This document shows, one piece after another, positions 16,141 through 25,048 of a stretch of DNA of 64,000 nt (positions within the stretch are counted from its first letter, which is position 1; each line of letters opens with the position of its first letter). Position numbers and translations under genes: made by a program. A model generated the notes under the pieces. That model saw only the letters and a list, made by a program, of their open reading frames with translations. It did no database searches and had not been told where the DNA came from. The DNA is from Clostridia bacterium (lineage in GTDB: Bacteria; Bacillota; Clostridia; Oscillospirales; Oscillospiraceae): contig SAAS01000002.1 in the NCBI GenBank assembly GCA_009929315.1, forward strand, positions 62,001-126,000. The letters are read 5' to 3'.

Positions 16141-16770
16141 TTATCCGGTGCAATCTGGCACAAGGCTTTTCTCAGCTTCCGCAAGGCTGTAAAGACAGCC
16201 GCAGTAATTCTGGCGATATAGGCCGTATTCCCCTGTAAGCTCGTTCGAGCGTTTATACCCCTCACGTTTTTTAAAATCCGATGGCAGCCATTTAACCTCG
16301 AACTCACGCTCGAGCGAAAAGCCGATTTCGTTTAATCTCTGCTCGTCCTTGTGCGGGCTAACCGACAAGGTGGTGCAGAAATAATCGAAAGCTCCCTTTT
16401 TGGCAAGCCTCGCAGTTTCGCGCAGCCGAAGCTCAAAGCATTTTGTACATCTCGCTCCTCCCTCGGGCTCGTTTTCAAGCCCTCGTACCGCGCCCAGAAA
16501 GTCCTCTCCCCTGTATTCACATTCCATCACAGACACGGTTTCGGGATATTTTGATGCCACCAGCCTCATAAAGAAAAGGCGCTTTTCATATTCCGCTTGG
16601 GGCTGGATATTAGGATTATAGTACAAAACGGTCACATCAAAATGCTTTGTCAGGTACTCCAGAACGTAACTGCTGCAGGGGCCGCAGCAGCACTGAAGAA
16701 GGAGCTTCGGGCGATTCCCGCAAAGTGACTTGATAACGCCGTCTGTTTCAAGCTGGTAGTTGCGTTTCAC
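16141..16770 (-). CDS. queH: Epoxyqueuosine reductase QueH
   Basis: A 209-residue QueH (DUF208) protein. It has LLLQCCCGPCSSYVLEYL near the N-terminus, CTKCFELRLRETA in the middle, and NYCGCLYS near the C-terminus; these Cys ligate the Fe-S and metal cofactors. It reduces epoxyqueuosine in tRNA to queuosine, replacing QueG. Pairing with queT makes a compact salvage module. ATG 16770 follows an AAAGG site. Confidence 0.92.
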   Translation of the reverse strand: MKRNYQLETDGVIKSLCGNRPKLLLQCCCGPCSSYVLEYLTKHFDVTVLYYNPNIQPQAEYEKRLFFMRLVASKYPETVSVMECEYRGEDFLGAVRGLENEPEGGARCTKCFELRLRETARLAKKGAFDYFCTTLSVSPHKDEQRLNEIGFSLEREFEVKWLPSDFKKREGYKRSNELTGEYGLYRQNYCGCLYSLAEAEKSLVPDCTG

Positions 16771-16826
16771 TCTCTTTACCCCTTTCCTTACCTATCGTGC
16801 GTACTTTAAATAAAACAGTTTTGTTG

Positions 16827-16856
16827 TTGACTTACGGGTAATTATTATAATACTAT
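16827..16856 (+). promoter_or_regulatory. Candidate promoter of the SLH/L,D-transpeptidase gene
   Basis: TTGACT and TACTAT are 18 bases apart. TTGTTG with TATAAT at a 16-base spacing overlaps the same place, so the exact pair is uncertain. The gap 16771-16901 must also carry the divergent queH promoter. Confidence 0.5.
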
Positions 16857-16901
16857 AAATTAACAATTGCAAAGCAATAATTTATGTTAATGGAGCAGCC
16901 G

Positions 16902-19187
16902 ATGAAAGCAAAAAAAGCCCTTTTCTTGGTTTCGATTTTAATACTATCAGCCTGCTTTTCCATAACGGCTTATGCGGCACAGTGGACTGATTTCACCGAT
17001 GTCAACGGTCATTGGGCGGAAGAAACCCTCCGCCGCGGCTTTAACGACGGTCTGATTACGGGCTTTGAGGACAATACGCTTAGTCCCGACTCTCCGATTA
17101 CCACCGCTCAGATGATAACCGTTTTGTGCCGTGTCCTCGGTGCAACAGAAACAGCCGATATATCAAAACTGGGCATTTCTTCCGACGTCTGGTATGCCGA
17201 TGCCGCCGGAAAAGCCCTCCGCCTCGGCTTAATTTCCTTCGACACAGGAAATCTCGACAAGCCTATGTTAAGGCAGGATGCTCTTTCGATGATTGCGAAG
17301 GCCTTTTGTCTTGTTCCTGCGGAGCCGGATTTCGCCGTTTTAAGTTCCTTTTCGGATTCCCCCTTGCTTTCCGAAAAAAACAGAAGCGCTGTCGCAGCCC
17401 TCGTTTCGAAGAAACTGGTGACCGGGTTTGACGGAGCGCTCAATGCAAACGGCAGCATAAGCCGAGCGGAATTTTTTACCGTTCTCTATCGAATCGCCGC
17501 CAACTACATAAGCTGCAGCGCTCTGACAGTCGGCACACAGGGCGGCAGCATTATCAAAGGCAGCGGAGTGCTTAACTATATCAGCGCGGGAAACATTTGG
17601 TTCGACTGTACTTCTGAATTTGTGACGCTTTCAGGCGTTAAGGCGGATGCGCTCACCCTGCGAAGTCACAAGCTGTCAAGCTTATTGCTCGATAACAGCT
17701 CTGAAATTACAAGGCTTGTCATTGCCGTGGGAAGCGGAAATATAAACCTTGAAGGCTCCTACGGCTATAATGTCGGAAGTCTTCAGCTCGAATCCTGCAC
17801 GGAAGCGAACATAGGGCAAAACGTCGGCTCGATTGAAATAACGGGAAGCGGCATGTCCGTTCGCATTTCCGGCAAGCATGATTATCTTGTAATCACGGGC
17901 AGCGGTAACAAAATAACGCTCTCCCCGGGCGCAAGCTTTTCCGAGCTTAAAGTAACCGGGGAAAACAACCTTGTGCAATCCTCCGCGGATACCTTTTCTC
18001 TCGGCGTCTCCTGCGATCAGCTTGAGCTGTCAGGCAGAGGTAACACACTTAATCTAAGCAATTTCTCCGAAACCCCCTCAAAAGTTACAATCGGCGGCAC
18101 GGAAAATACTATTTCCGCATCGTTTAAAAGCATTTCAGTTCTGGACATTTCGTGTTTGAAATCTTATATTGAGATAAGTTCTCTTAAGGACATTGTCGAT
18201 TTTTCCGTCACGGGAAGCGAAAATAAAATCAAAATCTCAAGCGCTCTTGCCTTCTCTTTTAATGTCAGCGGCTCTTTAAACGAAATCTCCGCAAAAAGTG
18301 ACGGTGGATTAGGCACTGTTTCAGCGACAGGCAATACAAACTGGCTCTCTCTTCTAAGCGCGGATGTGGCTTCCGTGAGCATCTCGGGAAATTTCAACAC
18401 CGTAACAAAGCAGAACGAGGGTGCTCTTTCTTCCCTTATCATACCCGGATTAAACAATACTTTCGTGTTATACTCGGGAAACGAGCTAAGTTCCGCCGAA
18501 GTGAGCGGGGCAAACAATACAGTTTCGATAAACGGTACTGCAGGCTCAATAATCGTTAACGGACGAAACACGCTCTTAAACGGCAGCGGCAGTGTAAAAA
18601 ACCTTAACCTGAATGCCTCTGGCTGCACTATAAACCTTGCGGCTGAAGCAATCGCCGATAACAGCGCCGCAGGTGAACAAGACCGAGTGCTGGAGCTTGT
18701 TACACTCGGCTACGAGGGTAATTTCACTCTCGAATGGGCTCAAACACATGATTATGAAAGCCATGAAAAAGAAGCCTGGGTCAACGCCAAGGGCTATGCA
18801 AGCGATACCCGCTACCTTATTTGGATTAATCTCTCCATGCAAAGGGTAAATATTTTCACGGGCAGCAAAGGAGACTGGACTCTGATTTACAGCTGCATCG
18901 TCGGAACAGGCGCCCCGGGGCGCGGCACTCCTGTCGGAACGTGGAAAACCACCTACAAAGCTTGGGAGGGCTGGACTACCTCCACTTACACGGTAAGGCC
19001 GGTTGTCGGCTTTAAGAACAATACGGGCTACGCCTTCCATTCACGGCTTTACCGTCCCGGCACCACAACCCTCTCGGATCCGTCAATCGGTTTCCCTGTC
19101 AGCCACGGCTGCGTAAGAATGTATGACGACGATATTCTGTATATTTACAACAATATCCCGACAGGCACAACAGTCGTTGTATTTTAG
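16902..19187 (+). CDS. SLH-domain, repeat-rich L,D-transpeptidase
   Basis: A 761-residue exported protein. ATG 16902 is chosen because GGAG lies 7 bases upstream. A signal peptide (FLVSILILSACFSITAYAA) precedes three SLH repeats (about residues 28-195: TDFTDVNGHWAEETL, ITGFEDNTLSPDSPIT, VTGFDGALNANGSISRAEF). Residues 210-600 hold many short repeats of the form hydrophobic-xGxxNxI (ITGSGNKITL, VTGENNLV, ISGNFNTVT), suggesting a beta-solenoid. The last 135 residues are a YkuD L,D-transpeptidase with FHSRL and the catalytic SHGCVRM (Cys near 737). It probably anchors to secondary wall polymers and makes 3-3 crosslinks or attaches proteins. Confidence 0.85.
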   Translation: MKAKKALFLVSILILSACFSITAYAAQWTDFTDVNGHWAEETLRRGFNDGLITGFEDNTLSPDSPITTAQMITVLCRVLGATETADISKLGISSDVWYADAAGKALRLGLISFDTGNLDKPMLRQDALSMIAKAFCLVPAEPDFAVLSSFSDSPLLSEKNRSAVAALVSKKLVTGFDGALNANGSISRAEFFTVLYRIAANYISCSALTVGTQGGSIIKGSGVLNYISAGNIWFDCTSEFVTLSGVKADALTLRSHKLSSLLLDNSSEITRLVIAVGSGNINLEGSYGYNVGSLQLESCTEANIGQNVGSIEITGSGMSVRISGKHDYLVITGSGNKITLSPGASFSELKVTGENNLVQSSADTFSLGVSCDQLELSGRGNTLNLSNFSETPSKVTIGGTENTISASFKSISVLDISCLKSYIEISSLKDIVDFSVTGSENKIKISSALAFSFNVSGSLNEISAKSDGGLGTVSATGNTNWLSLLSADVASVSISGNFNTVTKQNEGALSSLIIPGLNNTFVLYSGNELSSAEVSGANNTVSINGTAGSIIVNGRNTLLNGSGSVKNLNLNASGCTINLAAEAIADNSAAGEQDRVLELVTLGYEGNFTLEWAQTHDYESHEKEAWVNAKGYASDTRYLIWINLSMQRVNIFTGSKGDWTLIYSCIVGTGAPGRGTPVGTWKTTYKAWEGWTTSTYTVRPVVGFKNNTGYAFHSRLYRPGTTTLSDPSIGFPVSHGCVRMYDDDILYIYNNIPTGTTVVVF

Positions 19188-19227
19188 TTAACACAAATAA
19201 TAAACAAATATAATTTGGAGGAACGAA

Positions 19228-19710
19228 ATGGATATGAGAACCGGCAAGGACGATTACTACCTCGGCATCGCGGATTCTGTACAGAGCCGCTCCACCTGTC
19301 TGCGCAGAAAGTACGGCGCCATTATTGTCAAGGCGGACGAAATCATTTCAACCGGCTACAACGGCGCACCAAGAGGCCGAAAAAACTGCTGTGATTTGGG
19401 CTTCTGTACCCGTGAACACCTCAACATTCCCGCAGGGGAGCGTTACGAACTTTGCAGAAGCGTCCACGCCGAGCAGAACGCGATAATATCCTGTTCAAGA
19501 AGGGATATGCTCGGCTCGGTTATCTATCTCGTCGGACGTGACGCGAAAACCAACGAAATAATAAACGCCGCCCCCTGCACTCTTTGCCGCAGGTTTATAC
19601 TTAACGCTGGTATTGAGAAGGTAATCTGCCGTACAGTCAATAACGGAGTCGAAATCATCGATGTCAGACAATGGATTGAAAATGACGATTCCCTGCCAGA
19701 AACTAAATAA
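19228..19710 (+). CDS. Deoxycytidylate deaminase (ComEB-like)
   Basis: A 160-residue zinc deaminase. The zinc/catalytic motifs are SVHAEQNAI (HAE) and APCTLCRRF (PCxxC), with the dCMP-deaminase-type upstream Cys block KNCCDLGFCTREH. It converts dCMP to dUMP, feeding thymidylate synthesis. The family includes ComEB of competence loci, and a comEA-like gene lies 3 kb away, but not in an operon with it. ATG 19228 follows TTGGAGG, and a terminator follows the gene. Confidence 0.88.
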   Translation: MDMRTGKDDYYLGIADSVQSRSTCLRRKYGAIIVKADEIISTGYNGAPRGRKNCCDLGFCTREHLNIPAGERYELCRSVHAEQNAIISCSRRDMLGSVIYLVGRDAKTNEIINAAPCTLCRRFILNAGIEKVICRTVNNGVEIIDVRQWIENDDSLPETK

Positions 19711-19715
19711 CTAAA

Positions 19716-19758
19716 AAATCCGCAGTGAGGTAAAACCTCACTGCGGATTTTAATTTTT
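19716..19758 (+). terminator. Intrinsic terminator after dCMP deaminase
   Basis: A 16-bp perfect stem (arms begin AAATCCGCAGTGAGGT) with a 3-base loop is followed by TTTTAATTTTT. The A-run upstream gives some activity on the minus strand too. Confidence 0.85.
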
Positions 19759-19828
19759 CCGAGAATGCTTTAAAGCAGATATGCAGATAATTGTCTACAA
19801 CGCTCGGACATAGTTTAATACTGCAATT

Positions 19829-20656
19829 TTATTTGCCCAGAGACGCTGTTTTTTTGTAAGCCTCATAAACCGCGGAGGCAACCGCGCTTCGAAAGGCGCT
19901 TTTTTCAAGCTGCTCAACCCCGACAATCGTCGAGCCGCCGGGTGAGCACACCTCATCCTTTAGCTGTCCGGGGTGTTTGCCCGTTTCCAAAACCATCGCC
20001 GCGGCGCCCAGCACCGCTTGCGCGGCGAAGCTCTGCGCCTTGTCGCGCGGTACTCCCGCCATAACTCCGCCGTCCGCAAGCGCCTCAATAAACATGTAAA
20101 CATAAGCAGGCGAACAGCTGAAAACAGGTGTCGCGGCGTCTATATAGCTTTCCTCAATGATTGAAGTAAGCCCACCCGGGGCAAGCGCGGCAAGCAAAAC
20201 CGAAAGGTCCTCCTGAGGCAATTCCTTATCGGGAGAAACGAGAATCATTCCCTTCCCGACCGCCACCGGTGTGTTTGGCATCAGTCTTACGACAGGGAGG
20301 TCAATTCCCTGCTGTGCCAAAGTTTCCTTAATGGCGCTTTTCGCAACACCTGCGGCGATTGATACAATAACCTTGTTCTCGCCTTCCTTCGCACTCTCCT
20401 TCAAAACAGGAGACAGCTCTTTCAAGGCACCGGAAATAACATTCGGCTTTACACAAAGGAAAATGAAATGCGCGTCAGCAGCCGCGTCAAGAGCGTTTTC
20501 CATTACTCGGCAACCGGTCTTTGCCGAAAGTTCTTCCGTTTTCCCTTTGTCCTTGTCATAAACAAGAACATCAGGCGGCGATACGGCGCGGCAAACCGCC
20601 TCGATTATTGCTCCGCCCATGTTGCCAGCCCCGATAAACGCAAATCTTTTATTCAT
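19829..20656 (-). CDS. proC: Pyrroline-5-carboxylate reductase
   Basis: A 275-residue ProC. The dinucleotide-binding loop is FIGAGNMGGAIIEAV, the substrate region is SPAYVYMFIEALADGGV, and the C-terminal dimer signature SPGGSTIVGVEQLEKSAFR is intact. It reduces pyrroline-5-carboxylate to proline with NAD(P)H. ATG 20656 follows AAGGAGG. It is a separate gene from the more divergent P5CR-like protein at 45113-45949. The gap to dacA (67 bases) holds a weak GAGCCT/AGGCTC hairpin. Confidence 0.93.
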   Translation of the reverse strand: MNKRFAFIGAGNMGGAIIEAVCRAVSPPDVLVYDKDKGKTEELSAKTGCRVMENALDAAADAHFIFLCVKPNVISGALKELSPVLKESAKEGENKVIVSIAAGVAKSAIKETLAQQGIDLPVVRLMPNTPVAVGKGMILVSPDKELPQEDLSVLLAALAPGGLTSIIEESYIDAATPVFSCSPAYVYMFIEALADGGVMAGVPRDKAQSFAAQAVLGAAAMVLETGKHPGQLKDEVCSPGGSTIVGVEQLEKSAFRSAVASAVYEAYKKTASLGK

Positions 20657-20723
20657 GTTGAACCCTCCTTACAAAGAGCCTTTGCCGTAAGGCTCAGGCA
20701 AGCATTACTCCCATCAACGCGGG

Positions 20724-22271
20724 TTATTTCTTGTTTCTTCCGAAAAACTCATCGAAATAATCCTGCTCAGCTTTTGAAACCGTCTCAGTTCCGGAAGCGG
20801 ATCTGTCTGACCCTGTTCCGTTAGTTGCTGCGGTGCCGTCCTGAATAGAGCCCGAACCCTTACTCGAAAGGTTTCGTGACGCCTGTCGTTCCGACAGGGT
20901 ATTTTCCTTCACCCTGCGCCTGCTTTCAAGCTCCTTTTTGTACTGTTTCTTGGACCTGCGATAGCGGGCGACAAGAATGGCATAGGTCAGCAAAAGCCCC
21001 AGGATTATAACAATAAAAATGATAACCAGCGGATTCTTCAGCGTCTTAACAATTTTATCTCCGATGAACTGTGCATAATCCAAATCGACAGATGAACAGG
21101 CGACAAGCTCCGACGAACCGTAAATCACACCGTCACGCGATATGGTAATTTCTCCGAGCACGGTACCCGCTTCGATAGGAGCCACTAGGTCCTTGCCTTC
21201 CTGCTCGCTATATATGGTTAGCTGCTGGTCGAAGCTGGAGTTGTCCTCGTCGTTAGGCATCAGCGCCTGTACTGCGGTTTCCGGGCGGACTGTAACATAG
21301 TCCGTGTCCTTTGCCATTTTCACAGGGATGTCCTTAACAAGATCCGTGGTATCAATAATATTGCGGTAACTGAAGTTTTCAAACGCCCAGTTATACGTTG
21401 AAATTGAATCAGAAAAATTCGTGTAATCGGTCTTTTCAACTTTCTCAACCGCCATTCCGCCCATTACAACGCACAGCAGCGATATTTTATCCTTACTGGC
21501 GGAGGAAATCAGACAGTAGCCCGCGTCGTTTGTGTGACCGGTTTTAATTCCCTTGGCATATTCGTAGTAATAACCGGGATAAAGCTCGGAATCGTTGTTG
21601 ATAAGCCCGTTAGTATTGCCGATAACCCGCGCCTCAGACATGTTTGTTGCGGGAATAGTTTTCGTAATCGTATTGCAAATTTCCATAAACAGCGGATGAG
21701 AATACGCTTCCAGTGCTATAAGCGCCATATCTCTTGCCGTGGAATAGTGGTTATAATCGGGATATCCGTGGGTGTTTCGGAAATTTGTGCCGGTGCAGCC
21801 AAGCTCCAGCGCTCTTTCATTCATAAGTTTGACAAAGCTTGGAATATCGCCGCTTATGTAGCTTGCGACCATGTTGCAGGCTTCGTTCGCGGAGGAGAGC
21901 ATCGCGCAGTAAAGAACGCTTTCAAGCGACATCGTTTCGCCGACAACTATTCCGGCACTGCTACCGTCCTCACCGAGAGCCGTCGTTATGCTGCTTTGCG
22001 CGGTAACGGAATCCGTGAGCGAAACCTTTCCCGCCTCAATGGCCTCAACTGCAAGCAGCACAGTCATTATCTTCGTAGTACTTGCCGGATATATCTTTTC
22101 GTCAGCGTTTTTTTCAAAAAGGACATTGCCTGTTCCGATATCTACAAGAACGACGGCCTTCGAACTCAAGGGCGGGTCGTTCAAAGCCATGGCGGAAGAC
22201 GGCATAATCATTGCGGATATTATGGCAAATAATAAAATATAGGATAAAATCTTTGACTTTTTCATATTCAT
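20724..22271 (-). CDS. D-alanyl-D-alanine carboxypeptidase (PBP5/6-type)
   Basis: A 515-residue low-molecular-weight PBP. A signal peptide covers about residues 1-29. The active site is S64xxK67 (YPASTTKIM), SxN is SSANEAC, and KTG is IKTGHTNDAG. A C-terminal beta domain follows, then a membrane segment near residue 420 (LVIIFIVIILGLLLTYAIL), which replaces the usual amphipathic helix. About 80 charged, Ser-rich residues follow on the other side, so this is a longer form. It trims pentapeptide stems; DacF-type members act in sporulation. Start ATG 22271 or ATG 22265. Confidence 0.9.
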   Translation of the reverse strand: MNMKKSKILSYILLFAIISAMIMPSSAMALNDPPLSSKAVVLVDIGTGNVLFEKNADEKIYPASTTKIMTVLLAVEAIEAGKVSLTDSVTAQSSITTALGEDGSSAGIVVGETMSLESVLYCAMLSSANEACNMVASYISGDIPSFVKLMNERALELGCTGTNFRNTHGYPDYNHYSTARDMALIALEAYSHPLFMEICNTITKTIPATNMSEARVIGNTNGLINNDSELYPGYYYEYAKGIKTGHTNDAGYCLISSASKDKISLLCVVMGGMAVEKVEKTDYTNFSDSISTYNWAFENFSYRNIIDTTDLVKDIPVKMAKDTDYVTVRPETAVQALMPNDEDNSSFDQQLTIYSEQEGKDLVAPIEAGTVLGEITISRDGVIYGSSELVACSSVDLDYAQFIGDKIVKTLKNPLVIIFIVIILGLLLTYAILVARYRRSKKQYKKELESRRRVKENTLSERQASRNLSSKGSGSIQDGTAATNGTGSDRSASGTETVSKAEQDYFDEFFGRNKK

Positions 22272-22399
22272 CTCCGGAAAAATATGTTATATTGAAAATA
22301 ATATTGTATAAAGCACTACCGCTTATTATACGAACTAATGGTTTGAAAATCAACACAAAATATCCGTGCCGCCGCTGACGGTAGTAGGGGGAAGATTTT

Positions 22400-22783
22400 T
22401 TGAAGCTGAGCAAGGCGGAAATTGCCGCTATTGTAATAACCGTTATATTCATTGCAGCCGTTGCAATCGCGGCTCTGCGGGTTAATGATAAGAGCGCCGC
22501 CGTCACCATCTCATCAGGGCTCTCCCCCCATACCGAACAGTCGGAAACCCCCGCTTCCGATCTGCAGACGCCTTCGGCATCGCCGGAGTTACTTGTTAAT
22601 ATAAACACCGCCGAAGCGCAGGAGCTCTGTCTTCTGCCGGGAATAGGCGAAACTATCGCCGCGCGCATTGTCGACTATCGAACGGAGCACGGTCAGTTTA
22701 ACAGCACGGACGAGATTATGAATGTATCGGGAATCGGCGCAAAAACATACGAAGACTTGAAAGGCTACATAACGATAGGATAA
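22400..22783 (+). CDS. ComEA-like helix-hairpin-helix protein
   Basis: A 127-residue membrane-anchored DNA-binding protein. The start is TTG 22400 behind GGGGGA. Residues 8-25 form a membrane segment (IAAIVITVIFIAAVAIAAL), a Ser/Pro-rich linker follows, and the HhH domain is at the C-terminus: VNINTAEAQELCLLPGIGE and IMNVSGIGAKTYEDLK. ComEA binds DNA at the cell surface during uptake. comEC is not beside it here; a response regulator follows 18 bases later, so it may be cotranscribed with the two-component genes. Confidence 0.8.
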   Translation: MKLSKAEIAAIVITVIFIAAVAIAALRVNDKSAAVTISSGLSPHTEQSETPASDLQTPSASPELLVNINTAEAQELCLLPGIGETIAARIVDYRTEHGQFNSTDEIMNVSGIGAKTYEDLKGYITIG

Positions 22784-22801
22784 AATTCGGGAGGTACCGC
22801 A

Positions 22802-23485
22802 ATGAAAATACTTGTTGTTGATGACGAAAAGCTGCTTGTCAAAGGAATAAAATTCAATCTGGAGAACGAGGGCTACGAAGTTGATGCCTGTTTCGATGGC
22901 GAATCTGCGGTTGAAATGGCAAAAAGCACAACTTACGACCTGATTCTCCTTGACCTTATGATGCCGAAGCTGGACGGTCTTGAAACCTGTCTGAAAATCC
23001 GTGAAAACTCTACGGTACCAATAATTATGCTTACCGCCAAGAGCGAGGACACGGACAAGCTAATCGGCTTCGAGTACGGCGCTGACGACTATATTACAAA
23101 GCCCTTCAACATTTTGGAACTCAAAGCGAGGGTACGCGCGCTTTTACGCAGAAGTTCAATTCAAAGCCCTGGTGGCAAGGATGACCGCCTGACACGCGGA
23201 CACATCACGATAGATTCCTCGCGCCGCATAGCGGAACGGAACGGCGTTCCCGTAGAACTGACGGCAAAAGAGTTTAACCTGGCTGAGCTTCTCATGCGCA
23301 ACCCCGGCAAGGTTTACAGCCGCGAAAGGCTTTTGGATATAATCTGGGGCATAGATTATCAGGGCGACGTTCGAACTGTCGATGTTCACATCCGCAGACT
23401 GCGCGAAAAACTTGAAATTGACCCCGCTTTCCCGACCTGCTTTGCAACAAAATGGGGTGTCGGCTATTACTTCGGCGAAAACTGA
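22802..23485 (+). CDS. OmpR/PhoB-family response regulator
   Basis: A 227-residue regulator. The receiver domain has the phospho-acceptor Asp in LILLDLMMPKLDG (near 53) with DDE near the N-terminus and TKPFN (Lys near 102). The winged-helix domain at 130-225 has RERLLDIIWGIDYQGDVRTV and HIRRLREKLE. It is followed 90 bases later by its presumed sensor kinase. The regulon is unknown; the linked GerMN lipoprotein and upstream wall genes suggest an envelope role. Confidence 0.9.
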   Translation: MKILVVDDEKLLVKGIKFNLENEGYEVDACFDGESAVEMAKSTTYDLILLDLMMPKLDGLETCLKIRENSTVPIIMLTAKSEDTDKLIGFEYGADDYITKPFNILELKARVRALLRRSSIQSPGGKDDRLTRGHITIDSSRRIAERNGVPVELTAKEFNLAELLMRNPGKVYSRERLLDIIWGIDYQGDVRTVDVHIRRLREKLEIDPAFPTCFATKWGVGYYFGEN

Positions 23486-23575
23486 TGTCAAATCGAAATT
23501 TTTTATAGACATTCTATACTTGATGAAATAAAATATCTTAACCGCAAACTCAATCAACCATGGGGAGAGAAACTC

Positions 23576-25009
23576 ATGAAAAGGCTACCCGGTATAAGCT
23601 CGGTTACAAACAGCGTTCAGTTAAAATTTGCGGCGACCTTTCTCGTGCTTATCGCGGGTCTTATTGTACTTTTGAACACCTACCCCACCATCGTGTCCCG
23701 TGATGTCGTCTTTGCCTCAAAGCAAAACTCGCTGCAAACACAGGCAGGCGTAATGTCCTCCGCCCTTTCCACTCCGGAAGAACTTAGCAGCGATACGGTT
23801 CAGGAGGTAATGAGCTTCCTTGACCTTCGTTCGCTGACAAGAGTTATCGTAACGGATGAGAACGCCGAAATTCTTTACGACACGGCGTCAATGGGCTCAG
23901 GAGTGGGCAGTTACGCCCTTTTTTCTGAAATCAGCCGAGCTCTCGGCGGTGATATAGTTTGCTATTCGGTTTATGACGGCAAGGCCTTCATGACACGCGA
24001 AGCAATGCCGATTAAAAACGGTGCGAGGACTGTCGGTGCGGTGTATCTTTACGAGTACGATGCAGGGCAGGCTTCACTCATCATGAGCATCCAGAAGAAC
24101 CTGCGTAATATCACCCTGATTCTCGGGGCGGCGGCAATTATACTTATGTTCATATTCAGCCGTGCTCTTACCCTTCGAATTACGGAGCTGGTACGAGCCA
24201 CGAAAATAGTTTCGGAGGGCGATTATGAATATCAGATAAAAACCGGGGGGAGCGACGAGCTTTCCGAGCTTGGCCGGGAGTTCAACAATCTTACCCAGCG
24301 GCTTAAAAACACCGAGGAACTTCGGCGGCGCTTCGTTTCCGATGCCTCGCATGAGCTAAAAACCCCCCTTGCCTCAATAAGGCTCCTGTCGGACAGTATA
24401 GTTAACTCCGATAACATGGACGGCGAAACCATGCGCGAATTTGTAACCGACATCGGCAATGAAGCGGAGCGGCTTTCGCGCACGACGGAAAAACTGCTCA
24501 GCCTTTCAAAAATGGACAGCGGAATAGGGCTATCCGACGACAAGCTGGATCTAAAACATATCACGGAGAAAACAATGCACCTGCTTTCGCCGCTTGCCAA
24601 AGAATATCACGTTAACATATCAACGGAGCTTGAGCAGGGCTGCTGTATCCTTGGCAGTGAAGACCTCGTTTACCGTATAATTTTCAACCTTGCCGAAAAC
24701 GGAATCAAATATAACATGCCCGGCGGCTTCGTCCGAATAAAGCTTTTTCGGGACAGCGATAACGTAAGTTTGATTGTCGAAGACTCCGGCATCGGTATTC
24801 CCGATGAGGATTTGCCGCATATCTTCTCCCGTTTCTACCGTGTTGACAAGGCTCGTTCCCGTGATGCGGGAGGAAGCGGTCTCGGTCTTTCCATTGTTTA
24901 CGATGCCGTCAGGCTGCACGGCGGCTCAATAAGTGTCGAAAGAAGAGAAAGCGGCGGTTCACGCTTCGTTGTCATCTTCCCTGCTTGCCCGGAAGAAAAA
25001 TCCGAATAG
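23576..25009 (+). CDS. Sensor histidine kinase
   Basis: A 477-residue membrane kinase. It has membrane segments near residues 17-36 and 178-198, enclosing an extracellular sensor of about 140 residues. A HAMP domain (LTLRITELVRATKIVSEGDY), a HisKA domain with the phospho-His in SDASHELKTPLASI, and an HATPase domain with N box NLAENGIKYNM, DSGIGIPDEDL and GGSGLGLSI follow. All catalytic boxes are intact. It is adjacent to the response regulator at 22802-23485, forming a WalK/PhoR-like pair. Confidence 0.9.
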   Translation: MKRLPGISSVTNSVQLKFAATFLVLIAGLIVLLNTYPTIVSRDVVFASKQNSLQTQAGVMSSALSTPEELSSDTVQEVMSFLDLRSLTRVIVTDENAEILYDTASMGSGVGSYALFSEISRALGGDIVCYSVYDGKAFMTREAMPIKNGARTVGAVYLYEYDAGQASLIMSIQKNLRNITLILGAAAIILMFIFSRALTLRITELVRATKIVSEGDYEYQIKTGGSDELSELGREFNNLTQRLKNTEELRRRFVSDASHELKTPLASIRLLSDSIVNSDNMDGETMREFVTDIGNEAERLSRTTEKLLSLSKMDSGIGLSDDKLDLKHITEKTMHLLSPLAKEYHVNISTELEQGCCILGSEDLVYRIIFNLAENGIKYNMPGGFVRIKLFRDSDNVSLIVEDSGIGIPDEDLPHIFSRFYRVDKARSRDAGGSGLGLSIVYDAVRLHGGSISVERRESGGSRFVVIFPACPEEKSE

Positions 25010-25048
25010 CGAATTAACCGTACAGACAGCACTATAAGTGAGGCCAAT

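Noticed and set aside
18164..19040. Two 154-codon minus-strand frames inside the SLH/L,D-transpeptidase gene
   Set aside because: They are antisense to a clear protein with signal, SLH and YkuD motifs, and they lack ribosome sites.
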